In this document: positions 11,347 to 29,340 of the stretch, piece by piece
Position numbering within the stretch: position 1 is the first letter of the stretch
Layout of the letters: each line of letters opens with the position of its first letter
Origin: Progne subis subis
Taxonomy: Eukaryota; Chordata; Aves; Passeriformes; Hirundinidae
Assembly: GCA_022316685.1 (NCBI GenBank)
Contig: JAKJHU010000030.1
Coordinates: forward strand, 6,933,360-6,997,359
Direction of reading: 5' to 3'
DNA: 64,000 bases
The notes under the pieces: model-generated
What the model was told of the DNA's origin: nothing
Database searches by the model: none
What the model saw: only the letters and a program-made list of their open reading frames with translations
Position numbers and translations under genes: made by a program

Positions 11347-13874
11347 AAACATTCAAAGGCTTTGGTTTGACCACAACCTCTTCGACTGTTACCAATATTT
11401 TTCTTCTGCTATCACCAAAAAAGATAATGGGAAGTAGATCCTTCTTTTCTTCATCACTAGTTTCATGGCCCATCACAAGTAACAATTTGTGCAGGTAAAA
11501 CACATACTTGAACACTCCTTCTGAAATCCTGGATCGCATAAAGTTATAAAGTAGTAACTGAAACAGTTTTCCCATGCTGTTTGAAGATTTAGGGGAAATT
11601 AACTGCATACATTAAGTTGGTGTCAGGTTTTCAAAGTTTCGTGGTTTGAGGGCTTTTTTTTTCAACCACATGGAAATGCAAAATTTCTTTTGCATTTAGT
11701 TCAAGTTTCAAGATCTCCCCTGCAGACATAGTGGGGCCTGTAAAACCTGAAATGCTGGTGCAATTGTAAGATTCCAGAGTATGTGTTTATGGCAGGAGAC
11801 TGTCTTGTCTTTGCTTTGACTAGGGATGTTGTCATCAGCATGGAACCACGGTGCTGAAAACCTCCTGACATCTCCAGTGTTGTGTTAGTGGAGAGGAGTT
11901 GCCTCTGCATGTCTAGCAAAGAAAGCTGTGGCACTGTGAAGTGCTGCCACCGGCCTTGACTGGCAGGTTTTCCAGAAAAGCCCTTGAGATAAATATTCTT
12001 CCAAGACTGAATCCTGCTTGGAAAAAGATAAGAGTTTTCAGGGAGGCTAAAGAAAGTGAAAGACAGTCCAGCTGATTGCATACAAATAACAGAATGCAGA
12101 TCTCCATCTGTCCATTGGGCTGTTTGGATAGGATTGTCTTACAGCTTCATGAATTTGTAATCAGTTGTAAGGTAAAGAAATGCATTTAGACAGTCAGTGT
12201 GAGAGGTTATAAAATGGAGTTACCACTCATTATTTTTCAAAAAAATATTAATTAATCAGGGATAGTCTGAGACCTATACCAATATCTGTCATTGCACTGT
12301 CCAGGATGATCCTTAGCAACCCTTCCCAGCTGAATTGATTTGATGAGCTTACAAAGTTTTCTGAATTGAGTATGGTGATCATCAAAGGTGATCATCAAAG
12401 GTGAACTCAGCCCCATCAAAGGGGATGTCCTGCAGTTTCAGCATGTCAACCTTGTGATGATCCAATTGAATTTAAATTGAATTTCAAAATAGGAACCTCC
12501 ATCAGTGTATTAACTGGTGTTTTGCTAGCCCAGACTCATATCTGAAGGCACCTGAGATTTATTTGCAGCTCTCGTCCCAGTACACTCTTGGATTTAATTG
12601 ACTATATAAACTACCTCTGCCCAGGGGGCATTGGAACTTTCTTCAAGGTCTTAAAGATATTCTGGAAGTATTCTGTATCTTTCATGGGAGCTCAGGCTCT
12701 TTGGAAGATTTAGGAAGAAAATCTGTTTGCAGGAACCAGAATACAGTAAGAAATAATGCCTTTGAGTATCAGTACCTCTCCTTAAATAATATTGAACAAT
12801 TCTTGGAGTACCTTGCTTGGGACAGGATGGTCACGTCACAGTGACTTACTGAGCATGAGCTCAGTAGTAGAGCTTCTGAAGAAACACCTAGCACTGATCA
12901 TGTACTTGACATCAGAATTTCATAGATTTCAAACAACTTGATCATGGCTGTATTTTTCTTCAGCATGGGGGTTTCCTCAAGTTTCTGCCAGACCACACAC
13001 ATCATATGTTAGAAATCTTAGCAGGGAAGAGCCTGTATAATGTTACTTGTCAGCACTGATTCCATTTAGCAAGAGTGCAAAACTATTTTCAGCCTTCTGT
13101 GATGGCTATTTTTATCTCCATTAACCTCTTGACTGAATATAAACATTTATTGAGGGTTACCTCCCTTGTTTGTCCAGTTGTTTCAAAGGTTAGTGAAAAG
13201 TGGATGCCTGCCTGACCTCTTCATCCTCATTAGTTAATTCTAATTGTTCCCTGAGAGATCACAGTTTTGACCCTGCTTGTCCTTGTCAAATTTGTCTAGT
13301 TATGGCATGAAAACGTTAGCAGAAATTGCATTTTCAGGGAAACATTGCTCAGGTGTAGAATGTACAGTTACCTAGTGTAGAGCAGTGAACAATACTGTGG
13401 GTCTAGTTTGAAAAATGTGAGGTAATTACTGTATGGCCCCATCTTATACACACCTGTGTTAGCAGATCACCCTGTGATTATGCTTGGGCAGTCGGGAGGG
13501 TGTTTTATAAGCTTTAGAGTAATGGGTAAGAGTTCTTTCAGGGGGAAAAGGAAAAAAAAAAATGTATTTTTAAGTTTTGTTTGTAAACAGCTGCAATATT
13601 GTCGGTTCTATATCAAGAAAACTTTTTTGTGTGTGTGTAAAAAGGTACATTTCTTAAGCTAGGGATATTCCTGCTATCACTTTAAAAAAGCCCCAAACAT
13701 AAAGGTAAAAAGTAGGTAACACCTACCACCACTGTTTTGGGAATGACCAACTGAATTTTGCGGCATGACAAATACCTTACGAATTACAGGGTGATTTTCA
13801 TAGAACTCTCTGAGAATCAGAGCATGAACATACTTTAATTCAAGTAGGATGATGTCCCAAAGGTAAAAGAGCTG
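11347..13874. other. Noncoding DNA with a possible very old - strand remnant
   Basis: No intact gene. Overlapping open frames at 11701-12107 (-) show no known motif. Between about 12290 and 13020 the - strand has several short protein-like segments in changing frames, for example MLKLQDIPFDGAEFTFDDH near 12400-12460. I could not assign them to a family, and they may be chance. A 13-base tandem duplication lies at 12374-12404. Confidence 0.4.
12374..12404. repeat. 13-base tandem duplication
   Basis: The unit ggtgatcatcaaa is present twice without change and followed by ggtga, giving 2.4 copies. The perfect match between copies points to a recent duplication. Confidence 0.85.
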
Positions 13875-14275
13875 CCATGAAGAGCATGTTGCCCTGCCAA
13901 GACTTTCTTCGGTGTCAAGCCAAGAAAACCCTTTTTCATGTTCCTTGGTGGTTCTCAGCTGTGCTTGTACAGTTGAGACAAAGGACCTGGCAGGTCTCAG
14001 TTAGGTATCTCAGGCAGACAGGTCCCAGGATTCAGAGGTTGTAACCAGTGCCTTAAATTCCGCAGACACTTAGTGCAAATTAAAAAGCACTGGTTTAATG
14101 TGCTCAAAGCACGATATCCTGCTTTAGAAGCGGGTTGCTGCATTCTGCACCCGCTTCAGCTTTCGAATGGATTTAAAATGTAGCCTCAGGTGTAGCGCAT
14201 TGCAGTAGTCTAATCTTGAGGTGATAAAGGCATGACTGATTTAACCATAGCTTCTTGTTATCTAGGACTGGGGTC
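13875..14275 (-). mobile_element. Ancient LINE-2 type reverse transcriptase relic
   Basis: Read on the - strand from about 14272 downwards, the DNA gives SHAFITSRLDYCNALHLRL, then KSIRKLKRVQNAATRF, a stop, then FEHIKPVLFNLH, a stop, then VSAEFKALV. This is the conserved series of blocks in the C-terminal (thumb) part of L2-clade reverse transcriptases, where the family pattern is HAFITSRLDYCNALYLGL, LQLVQNAAARL, HITPVLxxLHWLP and FKxLV. All blocks lie in one frame from about 14272 to 14005 with no length change, broken only by in-frame stops. From about 13990 to 13875 a weaker continuation (RTTKEHEKGFSWL) may be the next L2 block, in another frame. Intact flanking L2 is not seen. L2 copies in birds are very old, so recognisability at this level is unusual. 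Confidence is high for the core at 14036-14275 and lower for the rest. Confidence 0.8.
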
Positions 14276-21655
<7,380 letters not shown>

Positions 21656-21659
21656 ATAA

Positions 21660-22005
21660 GGCGATTAAGTTAGCTAGTTGTGAAATTCCAATATTGCTTT
21701 TTAAATGACTTCAGGATATAGGAGGTGCTAAGGTTATTATCTGTTATCAGGAATACAGCGGAATTGTACGACTGGATAATAACTAAACAACTGACACAAT
21801 GTAAAATTACATTATCAGTGTGTTAAAACAAAATTGCGCCCTAAAGGAGTCTACATGCCAGCTCAGAGCTGCAGTGTAATTATGCTTAACTCTGATAATT
21901 AAAATACAACGGAGATCAACAGAATCATTTTCATTAAGAAAATTATTAATGATGGTGGTATAACAGTAATTGATTGCAGAGCACCACAGGATAACTCTGT
22001 GCAGG
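21660..22005. other. Candidate conserved noncoding element
   Basis: The sequence is AT-rich but complex, with no simple repeat, and carries several homeodomain-like cores (taattg, attaat, taatta) and gata-type cores. It sits directly beside a CpG-rich patch. The call rests on sequence texture only; no alignment was possible. Confidence 0.3.
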
Positions 22006-22018
22006 GGAGCCAACATGT

Positions 22019-22250
22019 GTAACGCGTGTCAGGGCCGGTCGGGTTGCGCTGCGTCCCACCGAGCGTGCTGCCGGCCAGGTGGCAGCCGTGGGGCACCTTT
22101 CCTGCTGCAAATCCTAATTTGGGAACGGCCGCTTTGCAGGCTGCCCCTTGGAGGGACAGGGGTGGCTGCTGGTGCGCGGGGTGATGGGGTGGGCTCGGCT
22201 ATGGCTGCCAAAAGGGGGGTGGCTGCAGGCAGTGACTCGCGTGCTTCTTA
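22019..22250. promoter_or_regulatory. Small CpG-rich island
   Basis: About 17 CpG pairs can be counted in roughly 230 bases, with G and C clearly in the majority, while the DNA on either side is AT-rich and nearly free of CpG. Examples are aacgcg, gccggtcggg, cgctgcg, gaacggccgc and gtgcgcgggg. A less dense GC-rich shoulder continues to about 22700. It could be a small promoter-type or enhancer-type CpG island. No initiator, exon or transcript structure can be shown. Open frames across it on both strands are the expected by-product of GC richness. Confidence 0.5.
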
Positions 22251-25200
22251 AGCCAGCCATCATCTCAGTTCGTGTGTGGCAGTGTTTGGTTTTGCATTTC
22301 CATTAGTGATTTACTGACGTTATTTCCTCCTCTGCCTGGCCTCACCGAGTAGTTTATGCCCTTTGTTATTTCTAAGAGGACACAGGAGGAGGAAAAACCC
22401 ATCCTTGCCCCAGCGCGGTTCCACAGGCACTGCGTGACATCTCCATAAGTGATTCCACAGGGTGCTGCCGTTAATTGTGCTGGTGGTGCGGACACAGGAT
22501 ATCGAGTGCCATAAAAAGCCTCCATCTCTCTGTAAGTGAAATCACAGTCGGTGCCCACCGAGCGACTATAACAAAATCCGTGCTAGGGAGGATGTTGCCT
22601 AAGGGTGAGAGCCGAGAATTGTCATTTTCTTTGGTGAACAAAAAAACACGGGAGGCGTGGGGAGGGAATTTCGGGGGAGTGCTGCTCCACACAGCTAAGG
22701 AATAGATCCTTGCTCAAACAGATGTGGCTTTTGAAAGCTGCCCAAAAAAGTCTATTCTCCAATCACAATAGAGAAGAAGCCTGCTAGGGTGGATTTACAG
22801 AATGATATTAGTTCAATTGACAGCTGCCCACACTGAAACTGTGTCATGTAGTTAATTTATTACTAGAAGCTTGAGGAAAGGCAGCACAGAGGAGAGGGCA
22901 GGGCAGAAGTCAGGGCTGGAGGCAGAGGGCTGTGCTCGACCTTTCTGGGGCTTCCACTGGCTGCTGAGCCCCATAATTCATGTAAAATAAGTCAGTAAGC
23001 ACATCTGGTTACTTATTTCATACTGGGGTGGCTTATTTAGCTGATATATGTGCCATTTACTGAAAATACAAACATTGTAAAAGGGCTACATGAAACCACT
23101 AAGAAAAATTGAAGGTAATTTTAAATTAATTTTGCTAATTTAATAAACATTCTAAATTTTAACATAGAGTAAAAGTGAATTGTTTTAACAGAAGGGTACT
23201 TAAATTTTTGTTTGGTGACAGGATTATTTTTCTTGATTGTTCTATGAGATCCTTGATACCATGTTTTCCCAGCAAGAGAGTTTTTAGCTAGCAAATATTT
23301 TTTTTCCCCTGCAACTTCAGGCAATGTAATGGTACATTGCATCACAGACATACGGCATCAGGGACCCTAATGAGACAGAGGTCAAACATCATAAGAAGTT
23401 TAAATACTGCTGCATTAGAATATGAGTATAATTTGGTTTGGGTCAGGGAACAAGTTGTTTAGTAGGCCAAAGGTTAGCTTGGGGCATATATTTTAAATTG
23501 CAAGGGGCTTTTTTCCACATACTATTAAAAAGCAAATTGAGTAAATTTACTAAGTCTGTTCCACATGGACAGTCAGAAAACTGCAGTATCTGCTGTCTTA
23601 CTGGATGCCTCCATTAGCTATACAATGTGCTGAAGACTTTGGTGCTGCTAAAGGTTTTTGTTCTTTCTTTGCATCCATTGACAAAAACCCCCGAGTTTTT
23701 AACAGACCACGTGACATCCTAATATCAAAGGTCTATGGAAGAGCTTGCTTTGGATTTCTTTTTGCACAATACTGAAAAATTGCAAAGTATTTCTCAAGAG
23801 AAGTATGATTTATGTGCATAATGATTATGTAGAGTAATATATCTGCGTTCACAGTCATTGGAAGAAAATGTGGATACAGACATAAGGGCATGATTCGTAA
23901 GTAGATGTCAGGCTCCCTGTTTGGCTTTGCGGGGATGTTGAGAAGGTGGGATGCCAGATGGCATTGTTATGAGTGAAACTATTGCAAGTCAGTCTTGGTA
24001 ATTTCCTTGCTGGACACAGAAGGAGGAAATGTTTTGCCTCCATCACTAGTGGTTCTTATGGCTTGTTGATGGCAGTCACAGTGTCGTGTACATACTCAGA
24101 CACTACTCAGCTTCAAAGAACTCAGGGAGCATGACTGTGCTCTTTCCTTATTTTTATTTTTTACCTTTGTAAATAGATCCAGTGGGGTATTTTCTGCTTT
24201 ACAGAGCTAGAGGTCAGGGCCTTATATAGTTAATATCAACAATAAAAAGATTATTTTATATAGCTTTATGGGTATGCATGTAATAGCACAGTGTATATTA
24301 TTACATGCCCTTTAAATTCTAAGCATATAGATAATAAAGGGAAGATGACAAGAAATACTGGAGTACAACTAAATTTTCACTTCTAATATGAAAATGCTTT
24401 TTTTCATTATTAGTGCATTTCATTTACGTAGCAGCCAAATTATTTGAGTTCTTCTCAAATAATTTTTGTATTGATTTGGGTCTTTTTTCATATGTTCTCG
24501 CTTACTGTGTAGAGTATTTCATGGTTTGAAATTGGAATTATTTTTCATTTGAGGAGACAAGGAAATAGGCAGAATACTGACATGATTTGCATGGAATTAT
24601 GTATTTTGGACTGAAACTATAAAAAGCTGTACACTGAGTCTAAAATTCACCTATGGCAGGATGGAAAAGAAGCCCAGTGTGCACTTCACCCTGTGACCGT
24701 ATGAAAAGAAGCATTGCTTTATATACTGAGACCACTGGCAACAATAAATGCAAGCAGAGTGAAGAGATTTTTTTTTCAATGTATGTATTTGTCCTTCATT
24801 TTTCTAGATCAGTTGCAGTAGAATCAGTCATTTAGATTTATTTTTTTTAATAAAAATGTTGTCATTATTATCAGGATATGAAATATATGTTAAATGTGTT
24901 TTATTTATAATTTATTTATTTATTTTTCCCATTATGCTCAGTAACTATTGAGGACTGCAATAACCTTGTGACCCCTGGGGCTCATGGTGCCATTATCTCT
25001 GTCATCTTCCCTACAAAGTATGAGGGAAGAAAAAAGCCCCAAATTTGCTGAGCCACACATTTCAAGTTGTCGACAGCCCCATCCACAAGAAAACAGAAGA
25101 AAATATATATGCACTCTGTCCTGTCAAAAGGCTTTCCTTCACCTTATCTTGAGAGACTGTCAGGGCAGGAACATCATGGAATGGACAGGAGTCTATTAAA

Positions 25201-28071
25201 TTAATAAGCTGCTGGATGGTGTCTGGAGAGTTATGATGCTCCATAAATCCAGTTTGATCATGGTGGACAAGGTTTAAATCTGCAGCCTCCTAATACACAT
25301 CCAGGTCCTGGATTGGATTTGAAGTTTTGTGCTGGAGACACAGAGATAGTCCTATAGCTTGTGAATTAAGATTTATCATTTTTTCATACTTTTTTTTCCC
25401 CTATGCTTCCTGACAAAAATGAAAACACCTTAGGGATCCTGGCAAATGTTACAGCTTGAAATGAAAGAGCTGTTGTCAAGGTGAAACCATGACCTAGAAG
25501 CCTAATATCAAACCTGGGTCGTTCTTTGCAGGCAGCTCCAATGATGCTGAGTATAAAATGTCTGTATGTGAGGAAAGAGGGCTGGATTCTTCTGCAGCCC
25601 GTTTGATAGTGATTCCAATTAAATACTTCTACCATGTATTTGTGATAGAAGACAAACTAATGGTGTGCCATGTAAAAGCAAAAGCTGAAAAATGTTAAAA
25701 TGTATTCTTCCCCTGTTCAAGGTGGTTGAGTGTATAACAGACACTGAGGTGTGAGAATTCTATGTCCCTTATCTCCAAATGGATTAAGCCTGATGCTAGT
25801 AAGAGAAGACCCTTCTGTAGCATTCAGGATGCCAAGCTTCCAGCAAAACCTGTGTGATGTGCAGCCCTGATGTCCAAGTGGGTAGTGGAGCTGGGCTACC
25901 TGGAATGCAACATTAAAATCATGTTGGATGTGTTTTGTCTTTGGCAGCTTACAAGCAAGGCCATTATTACGGCACAACGGATGGCATTCAGGTGTTTCTT
26001 GGCCACTTAATTGACCTGCAAGCCAGTGATTTATTATTAGGTCCTTAAGCTCCTATTCCTGTTACTCTGGAGACTCCAGCAGGTGATTGCTGTGCTTGCC
26101 TGCACAGGCAATGGCAGAGCCAGCAGTTCTCTCTTCTCAAATTCTCTAGCCATATTTTGGATCCCGACTGATTTATTTATTGATGATACTTAGACTCTGT
26201 GTTAAAGCAATTTGTGCTCATTTTTGTTCTCATTGTTAATTTAGGAGCTTAAGGAGACTTCCTGATGTTAGAGAAGTCTAAAACCATTATGTAAGTTAAA
26301 GGAAATTGATATCTTGTGTTGCGATACTGGGGAACTGAGATTTGTTTTATGCTCAGGAAAATGGATTCAGAACCAAAAGCAATTGATGAAAAATCTCTTC
26401 TGGAGTGTAGGTATCCTTAAACAGAATATGGAAGCCAGATATAACCCTCAGTCATCCATCCATAGATCTCCCTCCACCATCTTTCAAGAATTGCCTAGGA
26501 AGTGTAGCTAGAGGTCATGTGTGACTGAATCCTGACCTCTCTATTGATCCCGGGGATCAATGTGTGTGCTCTCTGATCCAAAGATTGGTGTTGGCCTTTC
26601 TCTCCTTCTCCTGTGGTGTTCCAGCACTGCTCACTAGTGTAGGCAGAGGCCACGAGGGGCAGGACTTCACAGCAGGGCACCATGGTGCTGAGGCCGGCAG
26701 TGCAGACCACGTCTTTTTCCTGATGCAATGGTGATTGCACCCTGTTCTTTGAGGCAGGTTATATGGGTATAGTGAAGTGGGTAGAAGGGAGACTGGAGGT
26801 TATGGAAAGAACTCCAGCATGGCAGAAAATAAAAGAGATGCTCACTGCAGTCCTTGCACTTGAGGGAGAGTGTTCCTGGTGCCTGCAGGTGCCCTTCTCA
26901 CCAGGGCTGGAGCACCCCTCAGTCTTCCCGACTGAAGAAACTGAAGTTGCAATCTGCTTCAATATGTTTTTAATATCTAAGCAAGGAGTTCTTGTAACTG
27001 CAAACGTGAAGAGAAATTAGAAGCTTTTTTAAAATGTAATTTCTTTCAGTGTTAGAAAAAAACATGGGAAAAATTGCTGTTTCAGATTTGTTTTTTTCTT
27101 TCTTGTTTCAGTTTTATTCTATCAGGGCATATGGGGCAATGTGATGCTGACGACCAAAAATCCATGCTAGGGCGTGCTCAAATTGTGATATTTGAAGCAG
27201 ATTTGGAAGTTGTGATGTTGAAGCAGATTTAGTAAAGATGTTCTGTAGCTGAGTGGTGATGCACGTGACTGAATTGGTCGGTGGCCTGCAGAACCAAGGC
27301 TTGTTTCTGGAGCAGAAATTCCCTGTGAGATAATTTCTGCGATACTATGATAGTATGTAGGCATATATACTTGCATTCATGCTTATACATATATATATAA
27401 CCAGAAACCAAAACCTCAGGCCTCAGTTAAACAGCCTGTATTTAACTAAAGGTACAGAAGTTTCTGAAATCTCTTCCTATAGCTGCAATATATACTTCTG
27501 CATGGGTGACTCCATCTACTCTAAACAATTATACTATCACAGGTTAGTAGTCATTAGGAGATATTATTTGAAAATTACCTCATAAGATAGATTAGGTCCT
27601 GGCTAACACTGTTAAACCTTAAGAAAATTACCATTATTTGCTTTATAAATTACAGAAGAATGTTTTGCAAAAAGAATGGTGAAAGTAAAAGATAACATAG
27701 AGAAGAATATGCAATTTACGGAGTTCAAACCAATGTAGAAAGAATGTTGAGAAGTTAAATTGCCTTAGAAACACTAGCAGAGACGTTCATTCCCACATAT
27801 CAGATGGATTAAGTAATCATTGTAACTTTTTTTAAAAAAATTAAAATGCAGTCAGATAATACAGAGCTCTGTAACTTTATTTTGGTGAATGAAGAATTCT
27901 TATTTGAAACAGTGGTGATGTAGAAACACACACAAATTGAATCCTTTTACAATTGAATATATATAAATAATGTACTGGAAACATATAATGACAGTGCTCT
28001 AATTATTCAAGATCTGAAAAAAGACATTTTTAAGAAAACTGAGAATCATTGGGTTTAGGCATTTACTAATG
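22251..28071. other. Noncoding DNA between CpG patch and CR1
   Basis: No gene recognised. The stretch 22740-23090 is a second candidate conserved noncoding block on texture (gacagctgcccacactgaaac, taatttattac). The remainder is AT-rich with scattered GC-richer patches near 25700-25980 and 26500-26960, whose overlapping open frames on both strands show no known protein pattern. A short (TA)n tract is near 27387-27400. Confidence 0.5.
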
Positions 28072-29340
28072 TGAATCATAGAATCATGGAATGCCCTGGG
28101 TTGGAAGGAGCATCAACATCATCTAGTTTTAATCATCTTTCTATGGATGGGAACACCTTTCACTAAACCAAGTGGCTCAGAGCTCCATCCAGCCTGGCCT
28201 TAATGCATGAGGCATCCACAGTTTCTCTGGGCAACCTGTTCTAGTGTCTCACCATGCTCACAATAAAGAATTCTTTCCTAATATCTAGTCTAAACCTACT
28301 CACTTTCAGTTTGAAGCCTGTCGCTTTGCCTGTCACTTCATGCTTTGTTAAAAGTCCCTCTCCATCTTCCTTTTAGTGTCCCTTCATGTCCTGGAAGGCT
28401 GGAATTAGGTCACCCCAAAGCCTTCTCTTCTCCAGGTTGAATAAATTGAATTCTCTTGGCCTTTCCTCATAAGAGGGGTGCTCCATCCCTCTAATCTTGG
28501 TGGCCTCTTCTGGATTTGTTCCAACAAGTCCATGTCCTTTCTGTGCTGGGGACCCCAGAGCTGGATGCAGCACTGCAGGTGGGTTCTCATCAGAGAAGAG
28601 TAAAGGAGCAGAATCACCTCCTTTGACCTTCTGCCCACACTGCTTTTGATGCAGCCCAGGAATTGTTTGGCGTTCTGGGCTGCAGGTGCATTGCAGGATT
28701 TTTTCCAGCCTCTCATCTGCCAGCACCCCCTAGTCCTTCTCAGCAGTGCTGCTTGATCTGTTCATCCCCCAGCCTGTGTTGATACCAGGGCTTACTCTGA
28801 CCCAGGTGCAGCACCTTGTAGATGACGTTGTTAAACCTCACGAGATCACTGTGGGCTGCTTCTCGGTCTTGTCCACATCCTTCTGGATGGATCCCATCCT
28901 TCAGCTGTGTCACCCACAGGTGTGTCAGAAAGTCTGTTCAGTCTTCTGTTCTATTCTTGGTGTCTTCTGCAAATTTGCTGAGGGTGCACTTGATCCTTTT
29001 GTCTGTGTCCTTAATAAAGGTATTAAAAAGCACTGGTCCCAGTAGGGACCCCTGAGCAACACCAGTTTTCTCTGACGTCCTTCAGGTCTCTGAGATGTTA
29101 ACTGCTGTCGTCTGGCTGTGACTGTCCAATCATATTCCTATCTGTCTATAAGATGATCCATCAAATCCCTCTCTCACCAGTTTAGAAAGCCAGGATGTTG
29201 TGGAGGGCCATGTCAGAGGCCTTACCGAAGTCCAGACAAATGACGTCTGTTGCTCTTCCCTTGTGCACTGATGCAGTCACTGCATCACAGAAGGTCACTG
29301 GTCAGGCACGACTTGCCCTTGGTGAAGCCATGCTCACTTC
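28072..29340 (-). mobile_element. CR1 LINE, 5'-truncated, about 1.27 kb
   Basis: The + strand starts with gaatcatagaatcatggaatg, the reverse complement of the bird CR1 3' end, so the element runs on the - strand from about 29340 to 28072. It holds, in order on the - strand, the palm and thumb of the ORF2 reverse transcriptase, the C-terminal tail and the 3' UTR. It is cut at the 5' side just before a sequence matching the HGFTKGKSC block. The endonuclease domain, ORF1 and promoter are absent. Frameshifts and stops are scattered through it, and it has diverged more than the copy at 9011-9300. Confidence 0.95.
28320..29335 (-). pseudogene. CR1 ORF2 reverse transcriptase remnant
   Basis: Protein pieces identify the CR1 reverse transcriptase in several frames. 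Near 28960-29050 the - strand reads [18 protein letters not shown] then [11 protein letters not shown], where the family has the catalytic FADD motif. Here the first Asp of the pair is Glu (codon 28965-28967). The stretch 28405-28716 reads AKQFLGCIKSSVGRRSKEV, then LLLYSSLMRTHLQCCIQLW and DMDLLEQIQKR, the known thumb region, and a neighbouring frame continues with YEERPREFNLFNLEKRRL. The need to change frame shows that indels have destroyed the gene. It does nothing as a protein now. Confidence 0.9.

Noticed and set aside
11011..11608. Long open frames rich in Lys/Thr (-) or Phe/Val/Cys (+)
   Set aside because: They are read straight from a G/T-only simple repeat; both strands are open for the same reason and no protein motif exists.
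12515..12580. Zinc-finger-like half motif GAFRYESGLAKHQLIH on the - strand
   Set aside because: The spacing fits the second half of a C2H2 finger, but the second Cys is missing, a stop lies within the finger, and no linker or neighbouring finger follows. Most likely chance.
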